The notes beneath the pieces are model-generated. The model saw nothing but the letters and a program-made list of their open reading frames with translations, searched no databases and was not told where the DNA came from. 64,000 nt of DNA from Affinundibacterium nitidum (GTDB lineage Bacteria > Pseudomonadota > Gammaproteobacteria > Burkholderiales > Burkholderiaceae_D): the NCBI RefSeq assembly GCF_014284155.1, contig NZ_JACOFZ010000001.1, forward strand, positions 1,196,545 to 1,260,544. Reading direction: 5' to 3'. Within the stretch, counting starts at the first letter, position 1. The number at the start of each line of letters is the position of its first letter. Both the position numbers and the translations under genes were made by a program. Shown here piece by piece: positions 62,315-64,000 of the stretch.

Positions 62315-63748
62315 CTATTGCGCCAAGCGTTTCGCCAACTGGTATAAGAAGCTTTGTCCTTCATACAGTGATTTCACGGGCAAACTCTCGTTCAAGCCGT
62401 GTGCATTCGATCCTTCTGGATAGTGAAAAATACCGCTCACTCCGTAGGTAGGAATCCCAACACTATTCAAAAAACGACCATCAGTGCCCCCAGGTGACAT
62501 CGTGGGCACCACAGGAATCCCTGGCCACATTTGATTCGTGAGATCTGTCACGGCTTTCATCAACTCGGGATGCAATTGTGCAATTGGCGGCACCGTCGCC
62601 GTGCCGAGTGCCGTGATTTTAATGTCATTATCAGCGATGACTGTCGCCAAAGTGGCCTGCGTCTGCTCGACTGTCTCTCCTGGCAAGATGCGGCAATTGA
62701 CAATCGCTTGTGCGCGCTGTGGCAAAGCATTGCTTGCATGGCCCGCATTGACCATCGTTGTCACGCATGTAGTGCGCAAACTGGCGTTATTGAATGGGCT
62801 GCTATTGCTCAAGCGCGCAACTGAGTCCATATCTGCAGGCTCTTTCACGACGGCTTTCATATCACTTGCCAATTGACCGCTTTCCAGATTCGACATCGTT
62901 TCGAAATAAGCACGTGTCGTCGGCGTTAGGCGAAATGGAAATTCATAACGCGAGAGTCGGCTCAAGCCATCCGTGAGGCGATAGATCGCATTGTCTTTGC
63001 GCGGTTGCGAGCTATGTCCACCACTATTGGTGATCTCGAATTGGAAAGTCTGGAAAGTTTTTTCACCGGCTTGTATGCCATGACGCAGAGGTTTGCCGCT
63101 CTTATCCATGACACCGCCACCACCCTCATTAATCGCCAACTCGGCTTCAATTAAGGGACGATGCTGTTTCAACAAAAACTCTACACCGTTGAATTTCGAA
63201 GGAATTAATTCTTCATCGCAGGTCAAGGCCAACACAATATCGCGATTCGTTTTGAGCTTCTCTTGTTTGTAACGCATCATATTAGCAACGAAGATTGCTG
63301 CCATAGCTTTATCATCGGACGCGCCACGCGCATAGAACATGCCATTTTCTTCGATCAATTTAAATGGATCACGAATCCAGTCTTCACGTTTGGCTTCGAC
63401 CACATCGATATGCGCCAACAACAATAGAGGCTTTTTGCTTGGGTTGCTGGCCTTCAGACGCGCGACCAAATTCCCTTTCTGTGGTCCCCCCGTTGGCACC
63501 AAGATTTGAATGTCACTGTCGGCAAAGCCAGCGGACTTCAAACGAGCTCCCATAGCCTGAGCCGCTTTGGTGCAACTGCCGGTCGAATTGGTTGTATTAA
63601 TTTCGACCAATTCTTGATACACCGCACGCAATTGCTTTTGTTCAGCATTTAAATTGGGGGTCTGTGCAGATACGTTAGCAGTTACAGCAAAACAATTGGC
63701 CAACAACAGGCCCAGCGCTAATGGACGAAAATATTTCGGGAGTGCCAT
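62315..63748 (-). CDS. Secreted M20 family metallopeptidase
   Basis: A 477-residue zinc peptidase started at ATG 63748, 6 nt after AAAGGA; the longer frame to 63826 adds a non-signal N-terminus. A signal peptide ends near residue 30 (VSAQT). M20 landmarks are in order: LLLAHIDVVEA (metal His and Asp, near 115), FYARGASDDKAM (bridging Asp, near 145), LTCDEELIPSK (catalytic Glu pair, near 180), INEGGGG near 213 and the C-terminal NAHGLNE with the last metal His. A dimerisation domain lies between. It is probably a carboxypeptidase or dipeptidase for scavenged peptides. Confidence 0.9.
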   Translation of the reverse strand: MALPKYFRPLALGLLLANCFAVTANVSAQTPNLNAEQKQLRAVYQELVEINTTNSTGSCTKAAQAMGARLKSAGFADSDIQILVPTGGPQKGNLVARLKASNPSKKPLLLLAHIDVVEAKREDWIRDPFKLIEENGMFYARGASDDKAMAAIFVANMMRYKQEKLKTNRDIVLALTCDEELIPSKFNGVEFLLKQHRPLIEAELAINEGGGGVMDKSGKPLRHGIQAGEKTFQTFQFEITNSGGHSSQPRKDNAIYRLTDGLSRLSRYEFPFRLTPTTRAYFETMSNLESGQLASDMKAVVKEPADMDSVARLSNSSPFNNASLRTTCVTTMVNAGHASNALPQRAQAIVNCRILPGETVEQTQATLATVIADNDIKITALGTATVPPIAQLHPELMKAVTDLTNQMWPGIPVVPTMSPGGTDGRFLNSVGIPTYGVSGIFHYPEGSNAHGLNESLPVKSLYEGQSFLYQLAKRLAQ

Positions 63749-63961
63749 GAACATCCTTTCGGGTGTGGGTGAATCGACGAAAATCAGAACGAACGATGCT
63801 TTTATACAGAAATTAACATTGAGCAAATCAGTTAGTACAAGTTTTTTTACTGCTTAGTTAGACCACTTTTCTGGACTAAGGTTCCGCCTCTAGTAATTCC
63901 AGCATCAATCTGAGTTAAACTACGGCCTGATTAGCAAAACGCCTCACTGAAGAAAGTCAAC

Positions 63962-64000
63962 ATGGCTCAACAACTCAGCATCGACGAATACGATGCACTT
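63962..64000 (+). CDS. Start of an unidentified gene (truncated by window end)
   Basis: ATG 63962 follows GAAGAAAG by 6 nt and opens a frame beginning MAQQLSIDEYDAL. It runs to the window edge after 13 codons, too little to identify. It is divergent from the M20 peptidase gene. Confidence 0.5.
   Translation, partial: MAQQLSIDEYDAL

Overview
The window comes from a beta-proteobacterium, most probably of the order Burkholderiales and close to the Oxalobacteraceae (Undibacterium-like). This is inferred from the lptF/lptG–pepA junction, the prpB-prpC-acnD-prpF arrangement with a divergent sigma-54 activator PrpR, moderate GC content, and dispersed intergenic repeats. The genus is not proven. No rRNA, tRNA, transposase, phage or CRISPR feature was found. 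The region looks like ordinary chromosome with several accessory surface and transport modules.

Layout. Positions 1–4.1 kb hold envelope and housekeeping genes: lptG (partial) and lptF on the minus strand, pepA divergent, then xth. Positions 4.7–5.6 kb hold an HDOD signalling gene. Positions 5.7–9.4 kb hold a four-gene plus-strand set: an SxtJ-like membrane protein, a 49-residue DUF5989-like protein, a NodU/TobZ-type carbamoyltransferase and an SGNH hydrolase-like protein. Positions 9.5–18.3 kb hold the 2-methylcitrate pathway in the order prpB-prpC-acnD-prpF-prpE on the minus strand. It is driven by a near-perfect sigma-54 promoter, with an IHF-like site and an array of PrpR-like half sites upstream, and prpR is divergent. 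Three of the four gaps in this operon contain repeat or hairpin elements. Positions 20.3–22.3 kb hold a tightly overlapping response regulator–CheC–PAS/GGEEF operon.

Positions 22.3–33.9 kb hold two related solute-binding-like periplasmic proteins, a secreted amidohydrolase, a DUF6445-like putative iron oxygenase, a 1,534-residue DUF4214/Ig-repeat protein, an RCC1-repeat lipoprotein and a DyP-type peroxidase. Positions 34.0–39.2 kb hold a MacB-like ABC exporter operon whose four genes overlap by 4 nt each and which encodes three HlyD-type adaptor modules. Next come an unrecognised secreted protein, a tandem copy of a structured repeat, and fhs (formate–THF ligase). Positions 43.5–50.3 kb hold a transglutaminase-like/TPR lipoprotein, an operon of amidohydrolase, TonB-C-like protein and DUF885 peptidase-like protein, a MATE exporter and a GFA-family protein. 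Positions 50.6–53.9 kb hold a FimV-like protein and a serine hydrolase.

Positions 53.9–62.2 kb hold a heavy-metal RND efflux operon (small His-rich membrane protein, adaptor, pump, periplasmic protein, unknown protein) with no outer-membrane channel gene. It is divergent from its two-component system, and a perfect 10+10 bp palindrome lies between them. The window ends with a secreted M20 peptidase and the first codons of another gene.

The observations most worth follow-up are a family of hairpin elements placed 15 nt after the stop codons of prpC and fhs, the small-protein/carbamoyltransferase cassette, and the ABC exporter with a double adaptor.
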